From contig NZ_LZMC01000055.1 of the NCBI RefSeq assembly GCF_001668615.1, positions 1-64,000 on the forward strand: a stretch of 64,000 nucleotides of DNA, given 5' to 3'. The DNA is from Mycobacterium sp. 1274761.0 (GTDB taxonomy: Bacteria > Actinomycetota > Actinomycetes > Mycobacteriales > Mycobacteriaceae). The translations under genes were made by a program, and so were the position numbers. Under the pieces are notes generated by a model, which did not search any database, was not told where the DNA came from, and saw only the letters and a list, made by a program, of their open reading frames with translations. This document shows positions 1-8,885 of this stretch, piece by piece; positions within the stretch are counted from its first letter, which is position 1, and each line of letters starts with the position of its first letter.

Positions 1-2
1 CA

Positions 3-1067
3 GGAGGCGTCGGGTCCATCGCGGTCGACGCGGTGCATCGCCGGCCCGACCTCGACCTTGTCGGTGTGTGGGTGCATACGCCGGACAAGGTCGGGCGCGA
101 CGCGGGTGAACTCGCCGGTGGAGAACCGATCGGGATCACGGCCACCGACGATGCCGAGGCGTTGATCGGCCTGCGGCCGGACTGCGTGGTGTATGCGGCC
201 AGCGGACCCGAGCGTGACGCCGGCGCGGTCCCGGATTATCTGCGGCTGCTCGAGGCGGGCATCAACGTGGTGACGACGAGCACGACGCGGCTGGTCAATC
301 CGCACGCCTACGAACCGGCCGAGTGGCGCGAGCAACTGGTCGGGGCGGCCACGCAAGGCGGGGTGTCGCTGTACGCGTCGGGCATCGAGCCGGGGTTCGC
401 CGCCGACTATCTGCCGCTGGTCCTGGCCACCCAGTCGTCACAGATCGAGAAGATCCACGCCTACGAGATCGGGCTGTACGACGACTACGGTGTGCCCGAC
501 ATCATGAGCGACGCAATGGGTTTCGGACGTCCGCTCGACTATCAGCCGTGGATCGGGTTCCCCGGTGCGATTGCCGGCGAGTGGCAGGGCCAGATCCGGA
601 TGGTCGCCGAGGCGCTCGGCGTCGAGGTGACCGAGATCCGCGAGACGTTCGACCGAGCGGTCACCGAGCGGACGCTGGAGGTGGCGATGGGCACCGTGGA
701 GGCCGGCACCTGCGGTGCCCTGCGGATGCAGGCGATCGGTGTGGTGGACGGTCGCGAGGCAATCGTCATCGAACATGTCACCCGGCTGGCGCCCGATGTC
801 GGGCCGCACTGGCCGACACTGCCGAACGCCCTCGGCTACCGCGTGGTGATCACCGGTCAGCCCGATATTGATTGCGCTTTCGACGTCACCCTTCGCGATC
901 GCCGCAAGGCCGGCATCGAAGGTATGACGTCCGGCGCGGGTGCGATGGTCGCGACGGCGATGCGCGTCGTGAATGCGGTGCCGTATGTCGTTGCGGCCGA
1001 GCCGGGTCTGCTGAGCTCGGTCGACCTGCCGCTGACGATCCCACGTGGAGCGTTCAACCCGGCCTAG
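3..1067 (+). CDS. Dihydrodipicolinate reductase-like NAD(P)-dependent oxidoreductase, 5' end outside window
   Basis: The reading frame is open back to the first bases of the window, and the residues before the first available GTG (position 33) read GGVGSIAV, the glycine-rich loop of a Rossmann fold. The true start therefore lies upstream and the gene is cut by the window edge. The remainder (about 350 residues) looks like the DapB-like NAD(P)H-dependent reductases common in mycobacteria, often annotated as dihydrodipicolinate reductase or amine dehydrogenase. These are probably not the lysine-pathway DapB. The gene converges on the P450 gene with only 16 bp between stops. The substrate is unknown; a role with the neighbouring P450 is inference from position alone. 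Confidence 0.75.
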   Translation, partial: GGVGSIAVDAVHRRPDLDLVGVWVHTPDKVGRDAGELAGGEPIGITATDDAEALIGLRPDCVVYAASGPERDAGAVPDYLRLLEAGINVVTTSTTRLVNPHAYEPAEWREQLVGAATQGGVSLYASGIEPGFAADYLPLVLATQSSQIEKIHAYEIGLYDDYGVPDIMSDAMGFGRPLDYQPWIGFPGAIAGEWQGQIRMVAEALGVEVTEIRETFDRAVTERTLEVAMGTVEAGTCGALRMQAIGVVDGREAIVIEHVTRLAPDVGPHWPTLPNALGYRVVITGQPDIDCAFDVTLRDRRKAGIEGMTSGAGAMVATAMRVVNAVPYVVAAEPGLLSSVDLPLTIPRGAFNPA

Positions 1068-1083
1068 CCGCAATGATTCGAGA

Positions 1084-2271
1084 TCAACGGGCGATTCGCA
1101 CCGGCAACCGCGCCCAGCCCCGCACACTCGACGTCCGCGCCCGGCTGGCATTGTCGTAGTCGACCTCCCAGTCGGTCCAACGCTTGAGCACCTCTTCCAA
1201 CGCCACCCGCCCCTCGAGTCGCGCCAAGGCCGAGCCGAGACAGAAGTGCAGGCCCTGCCCGAAGCTCAGATGGCCGCCCGTGCGGTGAATGTCGTAATGG
1301 TCGGGGTCGTCGAATTTCGCCTCGTCGCGATTGGCCGAACCGTTCAGCAACAACATGTAGGAGCCCTCGGTCACCGTCTGCCCGTACAGCTCGACATCGG
1401 CGGCCACATAGCGCGCCTGCACCGGTGAGGGCGGCTCGTAACGCAGCGTCTCCTCGACCGCCGAGGGTATCAACGACGGATCCGCCGCGAGTTCGCGGCG
1501 CTGATCGGGATGGTCGCCGAGCAGCTGGCCCATGAAACCGACCAGCCGGGCCGTGGTCTCGTTGCCGGCCCCGGCGATCATTGCGGTGTAGGCGAGCACT
1601 TCGGTGCGTTCGAGCCGACGGCGAGTACCGCCGGGTTCTTCGATCTCGGCGTTGATCAGCTCCGTCATCAGGTCATCGGACGGATGCGTGGCCCGCCAAT
1701 CGATGTAGTCGGCGAACAGCGCGATCGAATCCGCAATGATGGTCTCGCTGAGGTCTCCCTGCTCCGGATCCACCGTGATGCTCTGATCGTTGCGATCGCG
1801 GATCTGCTGTTGGCCTTCCTCGGGGATGCCCAACAGGTAACCGATCGTCCGCATCGGCATGAAGGCGCCGAGATCGGTGACGAAGTCGAAGCCGTCGGCG
1901 TCGCGAAGCGGATCCAGTGCGCTGACACAGAATTCGCGCACCAGGCCTTCCACCGCGAGCATGCGTCGCGGCGTGAACACACGCGACAGCAGCCGCCGGT
2001 GCAGATCGTGTAACGGCGGGTCTTCCCACAGCAGAATGCCCGGCGGCACCTCGACGCCGCTGAACAGAATGTCTGCGGTGGTTCCCTTCCCCGAACGGTA
2101 GGTCTGCCAATCGGGAAGCGCACGAGCGACATCGTCGTATCGGCTCAGCGCGTAGAAGTTGTACCTCTCGTTGAAATACAACGGCGCTTCGGCCCGCATC
2201 CGCTTCCACACCGGATACGGATCGTCATCGATTGCATGGTCGAAGGGGTCATAGTAGAGCTTGACCGTCAC
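1084..2271 (-). CDS. Cytochrome P450
   Basis: 395 residues, a normal length for a soluble bacterial P450 that inserts one oxygen atom into a substrate using electrons from a ferredoxin. The I-helix oxygen-binding motif GAGNETTA is at about 234-241, the K-helix ExxR (EETLR) at about 274-277, and the haem loop FGQGLHFCLG with axial Cys at about 344. The GTG start is preceded by GGGAGG four bases upstream. It begins 10 bp after the stop of the AveC-like gene, so the two are probably co-transcribed with the 38-residue gene at the head. The nearby TetR regulator and palindrome suggest inducible expression. The subfamily and substrate cannot be told from sequence alone. Confidence 0.95.
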   Translation of the reverse strand: MTVKLYYDPFDHAIDDDPYPVWKRMRAEAPLYFNERYNFYALSRYDDVARALPDWQTYRSGKGTTADILFSGVEVPPGILLWEDPPLHDLHRRLLSRVFTPRRMLAVEGLVREFCVSALDPLRDADGFDFVTDLGAFMPMRTIGYLLGIPEEGQQQIRDRNDQSITVDPEQGDLSETIIADSIALFADYIDWRATHPSDDLMTELINAEIEEPGGTRRRLERTEVLAYTAMIAGAGNETTARLVGFMGQLLGDHPDQRRELAADPSLIPSAVEETLRYEPPSPVQARYVAADVELYGQTVTEGSYMLLLNGSANRDEAKFDDPDHYDIHRTGGHLSFGQGLHFCLGSALARLEGRVALEEVLKRWTDWEVDYDNASRARTSSVRGWARLPVRIAR

Positions 2272-2281
2272 AGGTCCTCCC

Positions 2282-3067
2282 TTATCGAGGCTGGTTCGGC
2301 ACGCCGGGGAACAGCTGCTCCCCCGTACCCGAGGTCACGTAGCCCAGTTGTTTGGTGACGAGGTGGGGCGCGAAAACCGCGGCGTAGAGCGCGTTCCCGA
2401 TGACGATCACCGCGACGATGGACAGCACCGTCGACTGCACGCGCGTCCTGGACACCTTGTCGGCCCACATCTCGATGACGTTGCGCCCTTGCGCATCGGT
2501 GCGGCCGAGCAGGTAGGTGAAGACCATCATCTGCACGCCCATCGCGATCGCGTCGTAGATCGGGTACTGATGCAACGTTCCCTCGAACAGCCCCAGTCCC
2601 GGGATCACGTAGGCGTAGTAGAAGACACCCAAATGTGCTCCGAGGCCGGCGTTGAACAACAGCGCCCAGCAGAACCCGACCACGAGTCCTACCACGAGAA
2701 GCGTGATCGGCCTGCGCCATCCGAAGCGCGCGCTCAGCCGCCGGCCCAGCGTCGCGCCGATCACGGCGGGCAGGCAGAAGTAACCGATGTAGCCAAGTGG
2801 AACAGACGACGGCAACCCGCCCCACGTCATGTTCAACGGCCACCACGACGGCATGCGTGGGAGCGCGGGTGGGAACTGTGCGTACATCGCCCAGTCATAC
2901 GGCGCCTCGATCCAGGAGAACGAAATCGCCGAAATGCAGAGCAACAGCAGCGGATGCACGCGGCGGCGACGGATACTCAGGTAGACACCGGCAGCGGTGA
3001 ACAGGATGCCGCTGGCCCATCCGAAGATCACCGCGCCAGTTAGCAACGGGGTCAGCTCCGTATTCAT
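2282..3067 (-). CDS. Multi-pass membrane protein resembling the spirocyclase AveC family
   Basis: 261 residues with about seven hydrophobic segments, starting with one at 8-30. Conserved-looking aromatic stretches in the middle (around SWIEAPYDW and the YYAYVIPGLGLFEGT region) resemble mycobacterial proteins annotated as spirocyclase AveC family. AveC of avermectin biosynthesis is the namesake, but mycobacterial members are mostly uncharacterised and often sit next to P450 genes, as here. Its ATG overlaps the stop of the upstream 38-residue gene (ATGA), indicating translational coupling. The family call is by overall resemblance; catalysis is not proven. Confidence 0.6.
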   Translation of the reverse strand: MNTELTPLLTGAVIFGWASGILFTAAGVYLSIRRRRVHPLLLLCISAISFSWIEAPYDWAMYAQFPPALPRMPSWWPLNMTWGGLPSSVPLGYIGYFCLPAVIGATLGRRLSARFGWRRPITLLVVGLVVGFCWALLFNAGLGAHLGVFYYAYVIPGLGLFEGTLHQYPIYDAIAMGVQMMVFTYLLGRTDAQGRNVIEMWADKVSRTRVQSTVLSIVAVIVIGNALYAAVFAPHLVTKQLGYVTSGTGEQLFPGVPNQPR

Positions 3068-3180
3068 CGGTCGCGCTCGCCGGTGGTCGTGCCGCGCGCT
3101 TCTGGGTCGAAGTACACAACCAGCACGAAGATCACGACGATCAGGCCGAACAACGTGCCCAGCATGATGAGTTGGCCCAC
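3064..3180 (-). CDS. 38-residue single-pass membrane protein heading the P450 operon
   Basis: A short frame starts with GTG at 3180, preceded by a purine-rich GGGGGCGGGAC, and ends with a TGA that overlaps the ATG of the AveC-like gene. The product has one hydrophobic helix (LIMLGTLFGLIVVIFVLVVYF) followed by a polar tail ending ERDR. The coupling overlap, the Shine-Dalgarno-like sequence and the transmembrane composition support a real gene. It is the first gene after the palindromic operator. No family is recognised; a small partner of the membrane protein is a guess. Confidence 0.6.
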   Translation of the reverse strand: MGQLIMLGTLFGLIVVIFVLVVYFDPEARGTTTGERDR

Positions 3181-3202
3181 GTCCCGCCCCCTTCCACTCT
3201 GG

Positions 3203-3220
3203 TAATAGTGGACACTATTA
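3203..3220. promoter_or_regulatory. Perfect 18-bp palindrome, probable TetR operator
   Basis: TAATAGTG-GA-CACTATTA has perfect 8-bp arms around a 2-bp centre. It lies in the 70-bp divergent promoter region between the P450 operon (start 3180) and the TetR gene (start 3251). Location and symmetry are those of an autoregulatory TetR operator controlling both directions. Confidence 0.8.
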
Positions 3221-3250
3221 GAATCGCCTGGTCAAGGCCGACTATCGTGA

Positions 3251-3922
3251 GTGACCGTGTCGCAACGGCAGTCGCCAAGGACGCGGAAGGTCACCAAGAG
3301 TTCCGCGGCGCCGGTACGTAGGCCGCGCGGAGAACCGCGCAGGCTTCTACTGGACGCCGCCCGCGAATTGTTCGCGCGCAAGGACTATCGCAGCACCACG
3401 ACCCGCGAGATCGCCGAGAGCGCCGGTGTCACCGAATACCTTCTCTTCCGGCACTTCGGCTCCAAAGCCGGATTGTTCCGCGAGGCGCTGGTGCTGCCCT
3501 TCACCAACATCGTCGACGACTTTGCGCGGACATGGCAGACGCTCGTACCCGAGGAGACCGACGAGGACGAGCTGGCCCGCCACTTCGTCGAGCAGGTCTA
3601 TGACGTCGTGGTCGAGCATCGCGGTCTGCTCCTGACCCTGGTCGCGTCGGAGGCATTCAGTGACGAGGAGATGGGCGAGGCGGGCATCGCGGATATCCGG
3701 CGGGCGCTCGGTGTGCTCGGTCAGATCAGCGGGGAGGGCATGCAGTTGCGTGGCATGCACTCCAGCCAGCCGGACCTGCCTGCGCACTCGACGATGGCGA
3801 TGATCGTCGGCATGGTGGCGTTGCGGTCGACTTTCTTCGGCACCAGGCCGCCGTCGCGCGACGCGATCGTCGACGAACTCGTGCAGGCGACGCTGCACGG
3901 CTTCCTGCACCGCGGCGACTAG
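3251..3922 (+). CDS. TetR family transcriptional regulator
   Basis: 223 residues. A basic, disordered N-terminus is followed by a TetR DNA-binding domain at about 27-75 (LLLDAARELFARKDYRSTT, then EIAESAGVTEYLLFRHFGSK with the recognition helix). The remaining ~145 residues are an all-helical ligand-binding domain. It is divergent from the P450/AveC-like operon and next to a perfect palindrome, so local repression relieved by a hydrophobic ligand is the likely role. A GTG start at 3251 is used; another GTG lies two codons in. The 3' end overlaps the stop of the convergent kinase gene by 4 bp. Confidence 0.9.
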   Translation: MTVSQRQSPRTRKVTKSSAAPVRRPRGEPRRLLLDAARELFARKDYRSTTTREIAESAGVTEYLLFRHFGSKAGLFREALVLPFTNIVDDFARTWQTLVPEETDEDELARHFVEQVYDVVVEHRGLLLTLVASEAFSDEEMGEAGIADIRRALGVLGQISGEGMQLRGMHSSQPDLPAHSTMAMIVGMVALRSTFFGTRPPSRDAIVDELVQATLHGFLHRGD

Positions 3923-5412
3923 ACGACGCCGACCGACGTCCGCGCCCGAGCCATCGCCAACCGGACTCTGAATTCGGTGTGGCCCGGCCGCGACTCGACG
4001 CCAACAACCCCGCCGTGGGCCTCCACGATGGATTTCACGATGGCCAAGCCGAGCCCGGTGCTGTTCATGTCCCGGGAGCGCGACTTGTCCGCGCGAACGA
4101 ATCGGCCGAATAGGTCTGGCAGCAGTCGTGATTCGATGCCCGGGCCGTCGTCGACGACCACGAGCTCGGCGGTGTCGGCGAGTGCGTCGGGAACTCTGCG
4201 CAACGTGGTGGTGACCGTCACGCCGGGCGGGGTGTGATTACGCGCATTGACGAGCAGGTTCGTCACCACCTGATGCAGGTGTGATCTGTCGCCGTCCAAC
4301 CACATCGGCTCATCCGGCAATTCGGTCACGTATCGGTGATTCGGCGCGGTCACCGCCACGTCGTTGACAGCATCGGCGACCACCTCGACGAAGTCCATCC
4401 GCTCGATCTCCAACGCTCGTCCCTCATCCAGGTGCGCCAGCAGCAGCATGTCGTCGACGAGCGCCGCCATGCGGCGTGATTCGGATTCGATGCGCGCCAG
4501 AGCGTATTCGGTCGTCGCTGGCAGAGACGCGCTGTCTTGGCGGGTGAGTTCCGCATAGCCGTGAATCGCCGCCAACGGCGTTCGCAGTTCATGGCTGGCG
4601 TCGGTCAGGAAGCGCCGCATCCGGCGATCGGATTCCGCTCGGGCCGCCAATGCCGAATCAACATTTGCGAGAAGACGATTCAACGTCTCGCCAACGATAC
4701 CCACCTCGTGGTCGGGATTCGAATCGGATCTCCTGACCCATGACGTGATCCGGTGGTCGTCGCCGGCCAACGGAATGTCGGCCGCGCTCGCCGCAGTGGC
4801 GGCAACCCGGCGCAGCGGCCGCAGTGCCTGACGCACCAGCAGTACCGTCCCGGCGGCCGCCAGGACCGCGGCGATTATGGTGATGGCCGCGACCAGCTTC
4901 ACCTTCGTCGCGATTACTTCGTGCGCACTGCGTAGCGAGACCGCCGAGATGAGCCGCTCGCCGTTCCCACCGTCGACGCCGGCAATTCGGTATGCACCCA
5001 TGTCGCCGAGAACGACGGTGGTGGGCTGAGTTCCGATCTGATGCAACGATTCGAGCGCGGTCACCGCTTCCTCAGGCGCCCGATGTGGTCCGTCGTCGTC
5101 GAACATCGCGGACTGCACGACACGGTCGCCGATCTTGACCGCGATGAGATTCCCTGCTGCCTGGCCCGTGTAGGCGGTCAGGCGCTCGTTGCCGTCTTTA
5201 GTCGCGACATGCTCGACGCCATAGGTGTGCTTGAAGGCGGCCAACGAGTGCATCACCTGGGAGTCGCTCATGGCGGTGACGTAGTCGCGCAACGTGGAGA
5301 TGGCGAGCCCGCCGACGATCAGCACGACGATGCTCACGAGCGCCGACACCCCGAACATCAGCTGCCTGCTGAGCGTGCGCGGCCGCCACCACGGCGTGGT
5401 GCGCGCTCTCAC
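3919..5412 (-). CDS. Two-component sensor histidine kinase
   Basis: 497 residues. The first transmembrane helix is at about 20-42, followed by an extracytoplasmic sensor region of ~130 residues, a second helix at about 172-195 and a HAMP segment. The H-box is SHELRTPLAAIHGYAEL. The ATPase motifs are NLLVNARNH (N box), DDGPGI (G1), FGRFVRAD (F box) and GLGLAIV (G2). The kinase phosphorylates the partner regulator encoded immediately upstream; the two overlap by 4 bp (GTGA), so they are translationally coupled. The pair resembles mycobacterial TrcRS/TcrXY-type systems, but I cannot assign one. The stimulus is unknown. Confidence 0.95.
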   Translation of the reverse strand: MRARTTPWWRPRTLSRQLMFGVSALVSIVVLIVGGLAISTLRDYVTAMSDSQVMHSLAAFKHTYGVEHVATKDGNERLTAYTGQAAGNLIAVKIGDRVVQSAMFDDDGPHRAPEEAVTALESLHQIGTQPTTVVLGDMGAYRIAGVDGGNGERLISAVSLRSAHEVIATKVKLVAAITIIAAVLAAAGTVLLVRQALRPLRRVAATAASAADIPLAGDDHRITSWVRRSDSNPDHEVGIVGETLNRLLANVDSALAARAESDRRMRRFLTDASHELRTPLAAIHGYAELTRQDSASLPATTEYALARIESESRRMAALVDDMLLLAHLDEGRALEIERMDFVEVVADAVNDVAVTAPNHRYVTELPDEPMWLDGDRSHLHQVVTNLLVNARNHTPPGVTVTTTLRRVPDALADTAELVVVDDGPGIESRLLPDLFGRFVRADKSRSRDMNSTGLGLAIVKSIVEAHGGVVGVESRPGHTEFRVRLAMARARTSVGVV

Positions 5413-6182
5413 GTGGTGGAGCGCAGGAGATAGCCCACGCCGCGGACGGTTTTGATCATGGGTTCCCGGCCCGCGTCGATCTTCTTGCGCAGATAGGAGA
5501 TGTAGAGGTCGACGATGCTGGTCTTACCGCCGAAGCTGTAGTTCCATACCCGCTGGAGGATTTCTTCGCGACTGATGGCCCGGCGCGGGTTGCGCATGAG
5601 ATACCGAAGCAGCTCGAACTCCGTCGCTGTGAGCTGGATGGCCTCGCCCGCCCGGCTGACCTGGCGGCTGGCACCCTCGAGGACCAGGTCGCCGACGCGC
5701 AGCGTCTCCTCGTCGACGGGTGTGGTTTCACCAACTCGCCGGAGCAGACCGCGCAGGCGGGCAACCAACTCCTCGAGACTGAATGGCTTCGTCAGATAGT
5801 CGTCGGCACCGGCCGTCAACCCGCTGACACGATCGCTGACCGAGTCACGAGCGGTCAAAAAGAGCACCGGTGTGTAGGAGTCGGCGGCGCGGATGCGCTG
5901 CAGGATCTGCAATCCGTCGAGGTCGGGCAGCATGATGTCGAGTACGACGACGTCGGGCTCGCACGATTCGAACTTGGCCAGCGCTTCGGCGCCGTCGTGC
6001 GCCACGTCGACAGCCCAGCTCTCGTAATGCAGCGCCATCTTGACCAGATTGGTCAACGCTCGTTCGTCGTCGACCAGCAGAACCCGGATCGGTGACCCGT
6101 CGACCCTGCGGATGGGCGGAAGTTGCCCGAGGACGGCGGTTCGTGGTTGGTGGGAGCGAGGGGCAACCGACAACGGCGTCAT
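5409..6182 (-). CDS. OmpR family response regulator
   Basis: 257 residues. A poorly conserved tail of about 30 residues precedes a receiver domain (VLLVDDE, phospho-acceptor Asp in VVLDIMLPDLDG, Thr/Lys in LTARDS and TKPFSLEEL). A winged-helix DNA-binding domain with the usual TVRGVGYLL end follows. It is the first gene of a two-gene operon with the sensor kinase. The annotated start may be early, since homology would begin near residue 31, but ATG at 6182 is the clear candidate. Repeated TCA-starting heptamers lie just upstream and could be its own binding sites. It is divergent from the SulP-carbonic anhydrase gene. Confidence 0.93.
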   Translation of the reverse strand: MTPLSVAPRSHQPRTAVLGQLPPIRRVDGSPIRVLLVDDERALTNLVKMALHYESWAVDVAHDGAEALAKFESCEPDVVVLDIMLPDLDGLQILQRIRAADSYTPVLFLTARDSVSDRVSGLTAGADDYLTKPFSLEELVARLRGLLRRVGETTPVDEETLRVGDLVLEGASRQVSRAGEAIQLTATEFELLRYLMRNPRRAISREEILQRVWNYSFGGKTSIVDLYISYLRKKIDAGREPMIKTVRGVGYLLRSTT

Positions 6183-6518
6183 AACTCAATTTTGCGAACC
6201 CTTCAGAAAGTTGTCACGGAATTCATAGCCGATTCTCAGAAATGTCTCCCACATCCAAACCCGGCCCAGAGCGCGGTAAGCGGCGAGCATCGCTGATCTT
6301 GTTGTGGCGCAACGATATTTGCGGCCAGCATCGCTGTGCCAGACATCGTGGGCCGCACCGCCGCTGTGATCGGCACGACATTCATATGAGCCCGATATGG
6401 ATTCGTTGACCAGCCCAACCGGTCACAAATACTCTGGCGCTTGACCATTGATCTTGACGGCACCGTAAGTAGCTGCCGTGCAATTGTTTTCGTCAGACCC
6501 AGTGTCAGGAGTCCGAGC
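6183..6518. promoter_or_regulatory. Divergent intergenic region with TCAGAAA repeats
   Basis: This 336-bp, comparatively AT-rich stretch separates the response regulator (leftward) from the SulP-carbonic anhydrase gene (rightward). TCAGAAA occurs at 6203-6209 and 6236-6242, 33 bp apart, with related TCACGGA (6214) and TCATAGC (6223) between. Spacing near one helical turn is typical of OmpR-family tandem sites, so autoregulation is plausible but unproven. Long open frames here show no start signal or family signature. Nothing else is recognised. Confidence 0.4.
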
Positions 6519-8783
6519 TTGCTTGAATCGACCCACGCCGGCGAGGCCACCCGCCAACCCGCGTTCCAGACTCGCCTGAGGCCACTCCTCCGGTATGACG
6601 TGCCCGCTTCGCTGGTGGTCTTCCTCGTCGCTCTGCCACTGTCGCTGGGCATCGCGATCGCCTCCGACGCACCACCGCTTGCCGGCCTCATTGCAGCGGT
6701 CGTCGGCGGCATCGTCGCCGGCGCGCTCGGCGGCTCCGCACTGCAGGTCAGCGGACCTGCCGCCGGCCTGACCGTGATCGTCGCGGGCTTGGTCGCCGAG
6801 TTCGGGTGGAAGGTGACGTGCGCCATCACCGTCGCCGCCGGCGTGCTTCAGGTGCTGTTCGGTTTGTCGCGGGTCGCCAGGGCGGCCCTGGCCATCTCAC
6901 CTGTCGTCGTCCACGCGATGCTGGCGGGCATCGGCCTCACCATCGCGTTGCAGCAGGTCCACGTGCTGCTCGGCGGCGAGTCGCACAGTTCGGCGTGGCA
7001 GAACCTGACACAACTGCCCGGCCAGATCATGGCCGCACACGGCCCCGACATGGCGCTCGGGTTGCTGGTGATCGCCATCCTCATCACCTGGCGCCGGGTG
7101 CCAGGACCGGTGGGCAAGGTGCCCGGCCCCCTCGTCGCGGTCCTCGCCGCAACGCTGATCGCGGCGGTCTTGGCGCTGAACGTGGACCGGGTTCAACTGG
7201 ACGGCTCGCTGCTGGATGCGGTCGCGCTGCCCAGCCTGCCTGACGGCAAATGGGGAGCGTTCGCGGTCGGCGTCCTCACGGTCGCGTTGATCGCCAGCGT
7301 CGAGAGCCTGCTGTCGGCCGTCTCGGTCGACAAGATGCGGCCAGGACACCGCACCAACTTCGACCGAGAGCTCGTCGGGCAGGGAACCGCCAATATGGTG
7401 TCCGGGACGCTGGGCGGCCTGCCGGTGACCGGGGTGATCGTGCGGAGTTCGACGAACGTCAACGCCGGGGCGAAGACCCGTGCATCGGCGATCCTGCACG
7501 GGGTCTGGGTCTTGGCCTTCGCCCTGCCGTTCGCCGGCATGGCCGAGATGATTCCGATGGCCGCGCTGGCCGGCCTGCTTGTCATGATCGGTGTCCAGCT
7601 GGTCAAGCGCGCGCACATCGAGACAGCGCTGAAGACAGGAGACATCACGGTCTATGCCGTCACGGTGGCCGGCGTCGTGTTCCTCAACCTGCTCGAGGGT
7701 GTGCTGATCGGTTTGGTTCTTTCCGTCGCGCTGACGGTGTGGCGGGTCGTGCGTACGCAGATCCGCGCCGAAACAGATGACGACGGCACATGGCGTGTCG
7801 TCATCGAGGGGTCCTGCAGCTTTTTGTCGCTGCCTCAGCTCACCGGGGTTCTCGATTCGGTTCCCGCCGGAACGAATGCCACCGTGGAACTGTCGGTTGA
7901 CTTCATCGACCACGCGACGCGTGAGGCCATCGACAACTGGCGTCAACAGCACTGCGCGTCCGGCGGCACCGTGCACATCCGCGAGCTCGGCGCGGTCGAC
8001 ATGGACAGCGCGTTGCATGGGCCGCCGGTGCGGGAGATCAAAGGCACCGACGTGCGGCCCGGCCTGATGCCGTGGAGTTCTTGGCAGAACGGACACTTGA
8101 TCGGCAAGCGGCGCAATGGAACCGGGCATTCATCCGTGGTGAGCGGACTCGAGGTCTATCAGCGCCGGACGGCACCGGTGCTGCGCCCGCATATGGAAGG
8201 CCTCGCCCATGCGCAGCGCCCCGAAACGCTGTTCATCACGTGCACCGACTCGCGGATCGTGCCGAATGTGATCACCAGTTCCGGCCCGGGTGACCTGTTC
8301 ACGGTGCGCAACGTCGGCAACCTGGTGCCCGCAGACCAGCAGGACGCATCGATCGAGGCGGCGATCGCGTTCGCCGTCGAAAAGCTACACGTCTCCTCGA
8401 TCGTCGTCTGCGGCCACTCGAGCTGCGGCGCCATGCACACCCTGCTGTCGGGCGGCATCCCGCGCACGGCGGGTGAACAGCAACTGCACGCCTGGCTGGA
8501 ACATGGTCTCAGGGCTGTGGCTGTCTACGACAACGGGCGCCATCCGTTGGCGCAGGATGCCGCCCGGGCAGGGTTCAGCGTCGTCGATCAGCTCAGCATG
8601 GTCAACGTTCTGACGCAGACCGAGGCCCTGGTGCGCCACCCTCTGGTCGCCGATGCTCATCGCTCGGGCGAGCTGGACGTGATCGGGGTGTTCTACGACA
8701 TTGCCAGTGCCGCACCGTTGCGCATCCAGCCTACGTGCATCGACAGCTTCGACGCCTCGCCCAGTAATGCGGTGATGCACTGA
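6519..8783 (+). CDS. SulP-type transporter fused to beta-carbonic anhydrase
   Basis: The frame opens at 6441, but TTG at 6519 has AGGAG seven bases upstream and gives ~754 residues, close to M. tuberculosis Rv3273. The N-terminal ~400 residues are a multi-pass SulP anion permease (LVVFLVALPLSLGIAIASDAP, then GGSALQVSGPAAG). A STAS-like segment follows. The C-terminal ~190 residues are a beta-carbonic anhydrase with zinc/active-site motifs CTDSRIVP and HSSCGAM. The fusion should couple bicarbonate (or another anion) transport at the membrane to CO2/HCO3- interconversion at its inner face. It is transcribed away from the response regulator, which may control it. Confidence 0.92.
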   Translation: MLESTHAGEATRQPAFQTRLRPLLRYDVPASLVVFLVALPLSLGIAIASDAPPLAGLIAAVVGGIVAGALGGSALQVSGPAAGLTVIVAGLVAEFGWKVTCAITVAAGVLQVLFGLSRVARAALAISPVVVHAMLAGIGLTIALQQVHVLLGGESHSSAWQNLTQLPGQIMAAHGPDMALGLLVIAILITWRRVPGPVGKVPGPLVAVLAATLIAAVLALNVDRVQLDGSLLDAVALPSLPDGKWGAFAVGVLTVALIASVESLLSAVSVDKMRPGHRTNFDRELVGQGTANMVSGTLGGLPVTGVIVRSSTNVNAGAKTRASAILHGVWVLAFALPFAGMAEMIPMAALAGLLVMIGVQLVKRAHIETALKTGDITVYAVTVAGVVFLNLLEGVLIGLVLSVALTVWRVVRTQIRAETDDDGTWRVVIEGSCSFLSLPQLTGVLDSVPAGTNATVELSVDFIDHATREAIDNWRQQHCASGGTVHIRELGAVDMDSALHGPPVREIKGTDVRPGLMPWSSWQNGHLIGKRRNGTGHSSVVSGLEVYQRRTAPVLRPHMEGLAHAQRPETLFITCTDSRIVPNVITSSGPGDLFTVRNVGNLVPADQQDASIEAAIAFAVEKLHVSSIVVCGHSSCGAMHTLLSGGIPRTAGEQQLHAWLEHGLRAVAVYDNGRHPLAQDAARAGFSVVDQLSMVNVLTQTEALVRHPLVADAHRSGELDVIGVFYDIASAAPLRIQPTCIDSFDASPSNAVMH

Positions 8784-8885
8784 ATTCCTATGCGTGGCAC
8801 ATGAATTCGTGGCGATCTCCGGATCGGCGACGCTAATGTCGGAAGTGCAATGAACAGTCGCCATCCGATAAGGAGACGAAATCTT

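Noticed and set aside
438..1151. 237-codon minus-strand frame opposite the reductase gene
   Set aside because: Shadow of a well-supported gene; Arg/His/Asp-rich composition typical of antisense high-GC frames.
6236..6829. 197-codon minus-strand frame opposite the start of the SulP gene
   Set aside because: It overlaps the clear SulP coding start, is rich in Ser/Arg/Thr shadow composition and has no family motif.
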